From Caryophanales bacterium (GTDB lineage Bacteria; Bacillota; Bacilli; Exiguobacteriales; Exiguobacteriaceae): 57,119 nt of DNA. Below are positions 50,017-57,119 of this stretch, piece after piece (the stretch's first letter is position 1; every line of letters starts with the position of its first letter). Under the pieces are notes generated by a model that did no database searches, had not been told where the DNA came from, and was given only the letters and a program-made list of their open reading frames with translations. A program made the translations under genes and the position numbers. The DNA lies in contig CABIYO010000012.1 in the NCBI GenBank assembly GCA_902362975.1, positions 2,358 through 59,476 on the forward strand, in the 5' to 3' direction.

Positions 50017-52101
50017 ATGAAACGAATCTTACTCGTCCTCGTCTTGATCGGTGCGTGGGGATCTGTCACCCCGACCGACTCCGCTCAGGCTGCGACGAAC
50101 CCTTTCCACATCCGCTCTGTCCCGAACGCCATCGTCTATGAGATGAAAAGCGGGAAGTTGACGAAAGTCGCGACCTACTCGACGACGAAGCGCTATGCGG
50201 CGATCGGTACGTCCGGTTGGTATTACATCGCCCTGAGCGGCGGGAAGAAAGTCTACATAAAGAAGAGTCAGGCGAAGCTTTTACTCGCCGATCCCATCAC
50301 CCGTTCGAACTTGACATCGAGCGGGACGGCACGACTGGCGCACGAATACATGCGACAAATGGCACCGCATGTCCCTTATGAATACGAGCGCCTCAGTGAA
50401 GCGAAGGCGATCGACTACGCGAACCGGGCCCTTCGTGGGGATTGGTATGTCCCGTCCACGCCGTATCGTCTGTCCGTCCCAAACATCGACACGTTCGATT
50501 GGCATCGGGACATCCCGAGCTCTTCAAGCAACTCGTATCCGTTCCAAATCCACTATTTGACGGTATTGAACCAATTGACGCAAGCCTACAACGCGACAGG
50601 CGACACCACGTATTTGAAATACGGGATGCGCGTCGTGAAAAGTTGGACGAAAGCCCACCCGGTCGCCAACTACAAACAGTATCGCTGGCCATATAATGAC
50701 CACGGTACATCGATCCGGACGTTCCACTTGTTGAACTTCTGGGACGTGTATAAGTCGTCGTCCCTTTACAAAGACACGGCATTCACGGGTCTCATGTTGC
50801 GGACGCTCCATGAGCACGGCACGCTGCTCGCGACATCGAGTTTTTATAAGTATGAACATAACCACGGGGTGTTCCAGGACATGGCGCTCACGGCGATCGC
50901 GCAGACGTTCCCGCAGTTCGACCAAAGCGCGAGATGGAAAACGATTGCCGACAGCCGGCTCGACAAACAGATTCGCCACAGCATCACGTCGGACGCCGTC
51001 CATCTCGAGCATTCACCGGGCTATCAGGCATACATGTATCACGTGCTCGACCGTTTCGTCATCTGGGCGGACGACAACCGCTTCACGCTCCCGTCCAGCA
51101 TGAATCGTGTCGAGTATATGCCGAAACAGCTGACGTATATGGTCAAGCCGAACGGGACGCTCCCGATTTTTGGGGACACGTCCGGGGCACGGCGCACGAC
51201 ATCGATCATCCCGCATATCGACGACTTCCCACAGCTCGCCTATGCGGTCTCCGGAGGGAAGGAAGGATCACGCCCACCGCTCACTGTGAAGAAGATCAGC
51301 ACGCAGTATAGCTTCATGCGTGAATATTGGTCCGCCCCACCGCGTGCCTTCAACCAGGCGACGCAAGTGATGATGACGGCGGGCTATCACAGTAGTGCCC
51401 ATAAGCACGCCGACGATTTGAGCATCGACTTGTACGGGCTCGGCCGCGACTTCATCATCGAGACAGGCCGCTACGGCTACACGAACCGTCCGGAGCGTCA
51501 GCGCGTCTTCGGGGTCGATGCCCACAATACGGTCCATCGGGATGGGGCGAATCTCGACTTGAGCGCATCGATGCGCGAGAAGAGTAAAATCGTCACCGTC
51601 AAAAACCTTGGTCCGTCCCTTCTTGCGATGGGCGAAAGCAAGCTCATCGGCAAAGGGGCGACGCATCGCCGGACGCTCGTCTATGACAAGGCGCAGACGC
51701 TCGTCGTCTATGACCGGATCAGTTCTCCGACACAGGAGAAGTTCGTGCAGCGATTCCACCTTGCGGAAGGTCTGAAACTGCTCCAGAGTTCGATGGCGAC
51801 CCAAAACGTCGTCTATGGCGACTCGAACGGCCGGACAATCCAACTCATGCAGCTCAACCTGAAAAATTCATCGATGCGCAACAGCACAAGTTTCGTCGCC
51901 GTCGAGGATTACGAATGGAAGCCACGTCCGCAAGTCATCTCGTATAACACCGGGAAAGACGTGCGCTACCTCACGCTCATCCGACTCGACCAGTCGAAGA
52001 CGAATATTCGGTCGGCGAGTGTGAAAGTATCCGGTTCGAACTACATTGTGACGTACACGCTCTCGAATAAAGAAACGAGACAAATCAGTGTGCCGATTTA
52101 A
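50017..52101 (+). CDS. Secreted heparinase II/III-like polysaccharide lyase (paralogue 3)
   Basis: This 694-residue secreted protein has a signal peptide (residues 1-26, ILLVLVLIGAWGSV, cleavage near AQAAT). An SH3-like module (SGWYYIALSGGKKVYIKKS), the toroid and the heparinase II/III domain follow in the same order as paralogue 2. Motifs YEHNHGVFQDMAL, LEHSPGYQAYMYH, SAHKHADDLSIDLYGLGRDF and ETGRYGYT are intact. It is divergent from paralogue 2 with a 244-base gap, so it arose by duplication and inversion or is arranged for separate control. GAGGTG is six bases before ATG. No terminator is seen before the IS remnant that follows after 29 bases. Confidence 0.88.
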   Translation: MKRILLVLVLIGAWGSVTPTDSAQAATNPFHIRSVPNAIVYEMKSGKLTKVATYSTTKRYAAIGTSGWYYIALSGGKKVYIKKSQAKLLLADPITRSNLTSSGTARLAHEYMRQMAPHVPYEYERLSEAKAIDYANRALRGDWYVPSTPYRLSVPNIDTFDWHRDIPSSSSNSYPFQIHYLTVLNQLTQAYNATGDTTYLKYGMRVVKSWTKAHPVANYKQYRWPYNDHGTSIRTFHLLNFWDVYKSSSLYKDTAFTGLMLRTLHEHGTLLATSSFYKYEHNHGVFQDMALTAIAQTFPQFDQSARWKTIADSRLDKQIRHSITSDAVHLEHSPGYQAYMYHVLDRFVIWADDNRFTLPSSMNRVEYMPKQLTYMVKPNGTLPIFGDTSGARRTTSIIPHIDDFPQLAYAVSGGKEGSRPPLTVKKISTQYSFMREYWSAPPRAFNQATQVMMTAGYHSSAHKHADDLSIDLYGLGRDFIIETGRYGYTNRPERQRVFGVDAHNTVHRDGANLDLSASMREKSKIVTVKNLGPSLLAMGESKLIGKGATHRRTLVYDKAQTLVVYDRISSPTQEKFVQRFHLAEGLKLLQSSMATQNVVYGDSNGRTIQLMQLNLKNSSMRNSTSFVAVEDYEWKPRPQVISYNTGKDVRYLTLIRLDQSKTNIRSASVKVSGSNYIVTYTLSNKETRQISVPI

Positions 52102-52130
52102 ACAAACAGGTCCTTTACGCCATGTTGATA

Positions 52131-52332
52131 TGCTCCCCAATAGGTAGACAGATGAAATAACAAATCTGTTTATTCGATTGGGGAGTGTTTTTTATGGCGA
52201 GAAGTCGGTATTCAATCGAACAAAAACTGAGTGCACTACGAATGATGGAAGATACTGTACACCAAGGAACAGAAAATCGCAGCCGTCCATGACTATCTCG
52301 ACGAGGCCACCATCCAGACATCAAATCAGTAG
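52131..52332 (+). mobile_element. IS3-family remnant: left end and broken orfA
   Basis: The end TGCTCCCCAATAGGTAGACA at 52131-52150 matches the IS end at 56629. An ATG at 52194 after GGGGAG reads ARSRYSIEQKLSALRMMED, the start of an IS3-family orfA. The frame then shifts near 52255 and continues as LYTKEQKIAAVHDYLDEATI to a TAG at 52330. The rest of orfA, orfB and the right end are gone, so it cannot move. Confidence 0.75.
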
Positions 52333-52510
52333 TCGTTCGGTTCTATATCGGTGAATCAAGAAGTTTACTAGTCATAGTGAGCTAATAGATTCGAGAAAAG
52401 GGATGGATTGAGCTATGGCAGACCACATTCGAGGAATGAACGCGTAAAACCCCTCATCGCAAGTGGCGTGAGAGGATTTAGCGGAATCTGTCGAGAACAG
52501 ACAGATGATA

Positions 52511-52663
52511 TTATTTCGAACGGAATGACAGTTGCTCCGTGAATGGGAAACGACGACGGATTTGTTGCTTCACAAATCGTGACAAGACGACAATCGAATT
52601 CAAGACAAAACCGAGGGTCGGAAGCGCCAGCAACAATAAGACGTAAAAGAGAACATCGTTCAA
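52511..52663 (-). CDS. Small single-span membrane protein, 50 residues
   Basis: A TTG at 52663, nine bases after AAGGAG, starts NDVLFYVLLLLALPTLGFVL, a hydrophobic segment. A basic tail follows (RFVKQQIRRRFPFTEQLS). No family is recognised. The layout (one span and a cationic C-terminus) resembles the neighbouring small ORF at 52969-53154. A hairpin ATCTGTC-loop-GACAGAT (52486-52506) follows without a T-run. Confidence 0.5.
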   Translation of the reverse strand: MNDVLFYVLLLLALPTLGFVLNSIVVLSRFVKQQIRRRFPFTEQLSFRSK

Positions 52664-52968
52664 TGGACACAGCTCCTTCGTATGAGGTAGGGAGTATGGA
52701 CATTTACATGTGAAAAGTGTGGAAATTGCACAGCATGTGGTGGGTGACAATTCACTCCATACCTTTATCTACCATTAGTGTAACCTGATTGTAACAAACA
52801 ATCCGTTTGTTTTTACTAAAAAAGGGGAATTATTTGTGTCCGCTTCAGGGCTTTCGTTCGACAGGAAGTGACAATTCGCCTACATTCAAAGACGAACTCG
52901 TTTGAGTCCGTCCGATGATCAATCATGTAGTGAATTGCATGCTGTTTAGACCATGACCCCTGAGTCGT
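52664..52968. other. Gene-poor stretch
   Basis: I see no convincing gene here. A small hairpin AACAAAC-loop-GTTTGTT followed by TTTTT (52793-52814, plus strand) looks like a weak terminator with no gene before it. The rest is unremarkable and contains stops in all frames. Confidence 0.5.
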
Positions 52969-53154
52969 TCAAATTCTGTCTTTTGACCGAGTCTGCCGTG
53001 TCTTCAGTCGCTCCGACCATTTTTTCACGACCCGTCCGTTACGTAGCTAACGAACGATCAGCCAAATCAGCGGGAATGGAATGAATAGGCTCGTGACAGC
53101 ACCGATGACAATCGACCCGATAGTAAAGAGCACCATGAGGACATCCATCGACAT
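52969..53154 (-). pseudogene. Small membrane protein interrupted by an in-frame TAG
   Basis: From ATG 53154 (or a CTG at 53166, eight bases after AAGGAG) the frame reads SMDVLMVLFTIGSIVIGAVT then SLFIPFPLIWLIVR, one or two hydrophobic segments, to TAG at 53047. The same frame then continues LRNGRVVKKWSERLKTRQTR to a TGA at 52969. That makes the basic tail expected for this type of small protein. Either the TAG is a recent nonsense mutation or the short 35-39 residue form is the product. It follows the 53198-54067 gene closely. Confidence 0.4.
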
Positions 53155-53197
53155 GAACCACTCCAGTAGGGTCTCTCCTTCTTTATAATCCCTTCTT

Positions 53198-54067
53198 TTA
53201 TCTCACAATGACTTTAATCTCCACAGCATCACCATATGCCTCCGGTTCAAGGGATAATACGGCCGTCCCTTTCTTCACAGCCGTCATTCCCGGACGTACC
53301 GTATCGTAAGAAAGTACCGAGCTACCATCGTAAGACATTAAGCGATACGAATATCCTCTCGTATCACTGACACCATATCGACCAATCCCGATGCGATCTC
53401 CGACTTTGGCGTACACTGTCTTCTTCCCAACGTAGACAGCTCGATTGCCCGACATTTTTAAGCCGAGCCAAATCTTCGGATTTTTTGAGATCAACCGATC
53501 ATCACGACCAGATGCGCGACCGGCAGAAACGACCTTTCCATTCTGCACACGATATTTTTGTGAAACGATTGAGCCACTTCCATAAAACAAGACCCCATCA
53601 ATAATCCAAGCTCCTCCTTGGAAAACGGAACTCTTGTGTTGCATCAATTTGATGTCGCGACCATTGGGCGATCCGATCAGGTATGCATCCAAGAAGTTAC
53701 CGCTCCCTTCGTAACTCCCGATCAGCACTTTATCAGTCGCTCCCATCCGTCCTTTCGTGATGAATGACAAGTTCGTCATATATTCGACAGGACGACGATA
53801 CGAGACTTTCCATTCTCCATTTTTTAGCTCATAAACATAAATCATATAGTCATACCCGTACTCATTTTCTCGTTTGAAAATAGAGACGACTTCAAGCGGA
53901 CGTGACGTATTCAATTGAATCAAACGATGGTCATCATATGTGTAGCCGTTAAACCATGAATATTGAAGCTCTTCGACGAAATCCTCTGTCGACTGTGCTG
54001 CCTTTGATACACTCGGATGAATCAGCAAGAGACTTCCAATCACTAGCGCAAAGAGTATTTTCTTCAT
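53198..54067 (-). CDS. Secreted protein of unknown function, 289 residues
   Basis: A clean signal peptide (residues 1-23, KKILFALVIGSLLLIHPSVS, cleavage after SKA) is followed by a beta-rich domain without cysteine. Aromatic repeats (YGYDYMIYVYELKNGEWKVS, KVLIGSYEGSGNFLDAYLIG) suggest a small propeller or jelly-roll fold. The last third (NRAVYVGKKTVYAKVGDRIG and TAVKKGTAVLSLEPEAYG) looks like an SH3- or Ig-like module. No family is recognised. It begins 18 bases after the 54086-55726 gene, so the two are one operon and may act together outside the cell. Confidence 0.7.
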   Translation of the reverse strand: MKKILFALVIGSLLLIHPSVSKAAQSTEDFVEELQYSWFNGYTYDDHRLIQLNTSRPLEVVSIFKRENEYGYDYMIYVYELKNGEWKVSYRRPVEYMTNLSFITKGRMGATDKVLIGSYEGSGNFLDAYLIGSPNGRDIKLMQHKSSVFQGGAWIIDGVLFYGSGSIVSQKYRVQNGKVVSAGRASGRDDRLISKNPKIWLGLKMSGNRAVYVGKKTVYAKVGDRIGIGRYGVSDTRGYSYRLMSYDGSSVLSYDTVRPGMTAVKKGTAVLSLEPEAYGDAVEIKVIVR

Positions 54068-54085
54068 TTTTCCTCACCTTTCATA

Positions 54086-55726
54086 TCACCAAAGTTTTGT
54101 TGATTCTCCAAGATGCATATAGATGACGTTTCCTTCTAAATCGTAAAAAATAATCAAGCCGTGCTTTTTGTTGATGAGATACAATGCAGCATCACTGATT
54201 AAAGATTCATCGATTGCTGACTTCCCACGAATCAGTTTCGTCGGGATGCTGTCATAGTAACTAAAGTTGTACGTATCCTTTGGTTTACCAAATACTTTCT
54301 TGATTTCCGCTTCTGTAATCTCTCGTTTTTCATAGTCGAGCAACAACATCATGCCATCTACTTTTTTCTTGCCCTTGTAAGTCTCATATAACCAGTTGTC
54401 TTGATACTTTCCAGAAATCAACTTCTCGTCATTGAAGAAGAACTGTCCAGCCACACCTCGAACTTTTGAAAATTCTGAGTATAACCGATGCGGAGAGTTA
54501 AGAAACGCACGACGTTTTTCAAGTGACTGTTTCTGTTGTTTCAGCCATTCATTATCGGATGGTCTCGGATCTTTTTTGACTGTTAGCTCGACACTCGTCT
54601 CGTGGTCTTCATAGGTCGCTTTTAACGTAAACTTCCCTGGAGATTTCAAGATCAGTTTATTTTGTGAAAAATAAGCGACTTGAGAGTTGTTTGATCGCCA
54701 CACGACTTTATCGGTGACTTTAGTTTGAGAACCATCCTTTGATTTTACGACGATTGCCGGACTCAGTTCATTCCCTTCAACCAATTCCGCTTCGTCCACT
54801 TCGATTGCAATAGTCTGGATTCGTTTCTTTAAGTTTTGGGCGTTATAAACTGTAATACTTTGTCCAATCGAGAAAAGTCGACTCGAATCTTCGTTAAATT
54901 GAATTGTCCCTTCTTTCACGTTCATATAGATGCGTTTTTTCGTGTATAGGTCATATAACTTCGTTTGTTCAGAGCCAACGAAAGCACCCGTTTCATCTAA
55001 ATAGATGTTTCCGGAAACACTCTCAGTAATAAACTGCGCTTCTGATAAAGGTGTTTCGAAGTAATATAAATCATGGTCTGTTGAGTTATACACCAATTGT
55101 CCTTTTTGGTTCATCGAATAAGACTGAATCGGGGTAGACGCCATGATTTCTGTCACGGCTTGTCCTTGATGGTTTAACACCTGAATCGAATCAGTATATC
55201 CTATCGTCATATACTCTTCTGATACCTGAAGAGTTCCCGATGTATCAATTCCACGAATAAATTTCACTTGGTCGGTCTCTACATCATAGAAAATGAGACG
55301 GTTATCACTTGCGATGACCAGAATTGAGCTATTTGGTAAAAACTTAACTTGATTAAATCTGTCGAGTTCGTAAGTCTCCCCGTTGTATTCAAAACTTTCA
55401 ATTGTTTTGTGAAGGTCAAGATATTGGTTGTATGTCCTGACTCGATAATATTCACTTGACGCAACCCACGTCTGGTCACTATTCACTGTCATGGAATCTA
55501 CTACGGTATAGTCACTTTTGATTGAATTAATCAATGCGCCTGTCTCTGTATCATAAAGATTGATACCATAACCATCTAAGGAATAAAGCGTATCCTCGCG
55601 TACAATCACATCGTAAGGATTATATTCAGGAATTTGACTAATCGTAGACATCCGAATTTCAGCTGAAGCTGGCATCATTGTAAAAATCAATAACGATGCT
55701 AGTAGTGTACTCACTAATCGTTTCAT
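54086..55726 (-). CDS. Secreted propeller-like protein with a Big2/Ig-like domain
   Basis: This is a 546-residue exported protein. A signal peptide (1-22) is followed by about 270 residues of repeating strands of WD40/PQQ-propeller type (REDTLYSLDGYGINLYDTET, NRLIFYDVETDQVKF, KLYDLYTKKRIYMNV). A bacterial Ig (Big2-like) domain covers about 300-390 (VVWRSNNSQVAYFSQNKLIL, then GKFTLKATYEDHETSVEL). A C-terminal alpha/beta region of about 150 residues ends with GLIIFYDLEGNVIYMHLGES, a repeat-like motif. No enzyme motif is seen; a surface receptor or adhesin role is a guess. GAGGAG precedes ATG. It is the first gene of the operon with the 289-residue protein. Confidence 0.72.
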   Translation of the reverse strand: MKRLVSTLLASLLIFTMMPASAEIRMSTISQIPEYNPYDVIVREDTLYSLDGYGINLYDTETGALINSIKSDYTVVDSMTVNSDQTWVASSEYYRVRTYNQYLDLHKTIESFEYNGETYELDRFNQVKFLPNSSILVIASDNRLIFYDVETDQVKFIRGIDTSGTLQVSEEYMTIGYTDSIQVLNHQGQAVTEIMASTPIQSYSMNQKGQLVYNSTDHDLYYFETPLSEAQFITESVSGNIYLDETGAFVGSEQTKLYDLYTKKRIYMNVKEGTIQFNEDSSRLFSIGQSITVYNAQNLKKRIQTIAIEVDEAELVEGNELSPAIVVKSKDGSQTKVTDKVVWRSNNSQVAYFSQNKLILKSPGKFTLKATYEDHETSVELTVKKDPRPSDNEWLKQQKQSLEKRRAFLNSPHRLYSEFSKVRGVAGQFFFNDEKLISGKYQDNWLYETYKGKKKVDGMMLLLDYEKREITEAEIKKVFGKPKDTYNFSYYDSIPTKLIRGKSAIDESLISDAALYLINKKHGLIIFYDLEGNVIYMHLGESTKLW

Positions 55727-55954
55727 GTAATCTCCTCATTTCATCATTTTGGATTAATTCAATCGTTTATCTTTCTCCGTATACGTCAATCTTTTTTCGT
55801 AAATCATTCGTTTATCCATGAGCCATTCGATCCTATATGTATCGTATCAACTTAGCTCTTTCGTCGGATTACACTTATCATTTTTAAGTCAATCAATAAT
55901 TTAAAATCGACAAACAATCGTTCGACAAGATTCGTCATCCGTTATTTTCTGCAC

Positions 55955-55985
55955 AAAAAAGAACTTTGGAAATTATCCAAAGTCC
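55955..55985 (-). terminator. Terminator of the 56000-56170 gene
   Basis: GGACTTTGGA pairs with TCCAAAGTTC around TAAT and is followed by TTTTTT on the minus strand. Confidence 0.85.
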
Positions 55986-55999
55986 CTCGTCTTCAATCC

Positions 56000-56170
56000 T
56001 TATAATAACGTGATACCATACCCGACAAGTCCGAGTAGGCCGACCCCTGTCATTGTAATCCCCGAGATCCGCGTGACTTGGTTTGGTCTAGGGTGTCGGA
56101 GAAAAAAGATACCAACTCCGATGACGACTAGCGCCAAGAATACGATTAGAATCGTTAAGATGCCCTGCAT
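56000..56170 (-). CDS. Small two-span membrane protein, 56 residues
   Basis: ATG 56170 is preceded by an ideal ribosome binding site (AAGGAGG). The product has two hydrophobic segments (ILTILIVFLALVVIGVGIFF and ITMTGVGLLGLVGYGITLL) joined by a short basic loop (RHPRPNQVTR). No family is recognised. Its ribosome binding site begins at the stop codon of the truncated gene before it, so the two were one operon. It may have been an immunity or partner protein of that product; this is inference. Confidence 0.7.
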   Translation of the reverse strand: MQGILTILIVFLALVVIGVGIFFLRHPRPNQVTRISGITMTGVGLLGLVGYGITLL

Positions 56171-56182
56171 GGATATACCTCC

Positions 56183-56641
56183 TTACGCTCGCATGTAGTA
56201 AATTTTTGCGTTTTTCATCTCAGTCGAGAGCTGGATGATTTGTCGTGCTACATTTCCGTATACCCCGACTGCAGCAAGTGCTGTCGTCAACGTACTACTC
56301 CCAGCTGTCGGAAGGGAGAGGACGAGCGCGATTCCTGATAGTAGCAACGTTATTGAGGTCCCACCAAGAATGAGTAGCTCGAGGTTATTGATCTTGTCGA
56401 CCGATTGCTTGAACTGATTTAAATTTGATTTTGTGCTTGATTTATATGTGACGGTCTTCGCATTCTTTTGAATCACCGAGTCCCCTTTTGGCATCGTGAT
56501 GTTCCATTTCTCTGGACTGCTGTGAGTAATCGTATATTCATAGCTACTAAACGTATTTTCTCCCGTAGTTGTGGCACGTGCGAGTGCGACTGGTTGATTC
56601 GACGAAGCCGCTTCGAGTTGAATTGAACTGCTCCCCATCAA
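56183..56641 (-). pseudogene. Exported-type protein gene truncated at its 5' end by an IS
   Basis: The frame is open from inside the IS end (TTG 56641, ATG 56638) to a TAA at 56183. Host sequence begins at 56628 with SSIQLEAASSNQPVALARA. The product has a polar N-terminal domain (YEYTITHSSPEKWNITMPKG) and two hydrophobic segments near the C-terminus (LELLILGGTSITLLLSGIAL and TTALAAVGVYGNVARQIIQL). The true start and any signal peptide are missing, so the gene is probably inactive, although the IS supplies start codons. The C-terminal hairpin-like hydrophobic pair recalls pore-forming or bacteriocin-like proteins, but I cannot name a family. Confidence 0.6.
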
Positions 56642-57119
56642 GTAGACAGGGCAAATAATGAAAACCGGACTAGGCGGCTTGAGACCTGTATTTGACAGGG
56701 CTCAAGCCGTTTAGTCGTTTCTGGAAACGGTCATGGTTATAGAACGATATGTAGGTCTCGATGGCCGATGTGAGTTCGCTGTAGGCCTGAAACTCACGTA
56801 AGTAGTACATCTCGACTTTCAGGGTACCCCAAAAGCCCTCGATCGGGGCGTTGTCGAGACAACGTCCGACCCGGGACATGCTGTGGCTCAGCCGCGCGTC
56901 TTCTACCATGCGTTTGAATCCTCTCGAGGTATATTGGAACCCTCGGTCACTATGGACCATCGGACTCGATCCTGTGCGGAGCCCCGCGATGGCTGGCATC
57001 ATCGTCTGGAAGACGAGCGCGTTGTTTATAAATGATACTTTTAATGTGTCCTAAAGTGATGGGATAAGAATGTACAATTTTGTCTCCTTCTCGCATACTT
57101 GTTCACGAGGTGAACGACT
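56629..57119 (-). mobile_element. IS3-family element, right end with orfB 3' part
   Basis: The IS end TGCTCCCCATCAAGTAGACA lies at 56629-56648. A minus-strand frame (56670-57050) encodes the C-terminal part of the IS3/IS150-type OrfB integrase. It reads NNALVFQTMMPAIAGL, MVHSDRGFQYTSRGFKRM with the second catalytic Asp, CLDNAPIEGFWGTLKVEMYY with the catalytic Glu, and FYNHDRFQKRLNGLSP. An in-frame TAG at 57051 and loss of family match above it show the first catalytic Asp and orfA are missing or beyond a rearrangement. It is broken in the visible part. Confidence 0.8.

Noticed and set aside
46558..51843. Plus- and minus-strand ORFs of 160-190 residues opposite the three lyases
   Set aside because: The same antisense shadow appears at the same place in all three paralogues, as expected from the homologous coding strand.
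52131..56648. Composite transposon carrying the whole 52-56.6 kb block
   Set aside because: Both IS copies are broken, lack an intact transposase, and only one end of each is visible, so mobility of the block cannot be supported.

Overview
The window reads as chromosomal DNA of a Gram-positive bacterium of the order Bacillales. Almost every gene has a strong GGAGG-type ribosome binding site, catabolite-repression (cre) sites are of the Bacillus type, and there is a TagG/TagH wall-polymer exporter, an OatA-type peptidoglycan acetyltransferase, a NamZ muramidase and a bacterial nitric-oxide synthase. The gene mix recalls Exiguobacterium, but that is recollection, not something the sequence proves.

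Left part (1-24.6 kb) is a series of short stand-alone units. They are: the 5' part of nos (cut by the window edge); a non-coding cassette of two structured inverted repeats; a secreted type I pullulanase under two cre-like sites; an arsenic-type operon arsR-arsB-CoA-disulfide reductase/rhodanese with a divergent SulP transporter; a universal stress protein; a yxlEFG-like ABC exporter; a secreted repeat protein with a C39-like domain; NamZ; an IS30 remnant; a GGDEF/HD-GYP cyclic-di-GMP protein; a PadR-ChrA chromate unit; OatA; and a DUF218 protein.

Centre (24.6-41.9 kb) is a large leftward surface-polysaccharide locus. In order of transcription it encodes a CgeB-like/GT2 fusion, a coiled-coil protein, a 1021-residue CgeB-like protein, a tandem glycosyltransferase, WecC, TagG, TagH, WecB, an unknown protein, an AlgI-type MBOAT O-acetyltransferase, its AlgJ/X-like DHHW partner and a GT4 glycosyltransferase. 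WecB+WecC make UDP-ManNAc uronic acid, TagGH exports, and AlgI with the DHHW protein O-acetylates. The product is therefore probably an O-acetylated, ManNAcA-containing wall glycopolymer.

Right part (42-52.1 kb) holds a secreted 5'-nucleotidase, a decayed SH3-type gene and three paralogous heparinase II/III-like polysaccharide lyases. Two lyases have signal peptides and one does not. Lyases that cleave uronic-acid polymers beside a uronic-acid polymer locus suggest a coupled make-and-trim system.

The last 5 kb (52.1-57.1 kb) is accessory DNA. Two IS3-family remnants with matching ends in opposite orientation enclose two secreted proteins of unknown function, several very small membrane proteins and a gene whose 5' end was removed by an IS. 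Expression controls that may be unusual include a perfect palindrome burying a Shine-Dalgarno (12877-12900), a hairpin placed between SD and start codon of wecB, and coding-looking sequence continuing in frame past a stop codon at two places.
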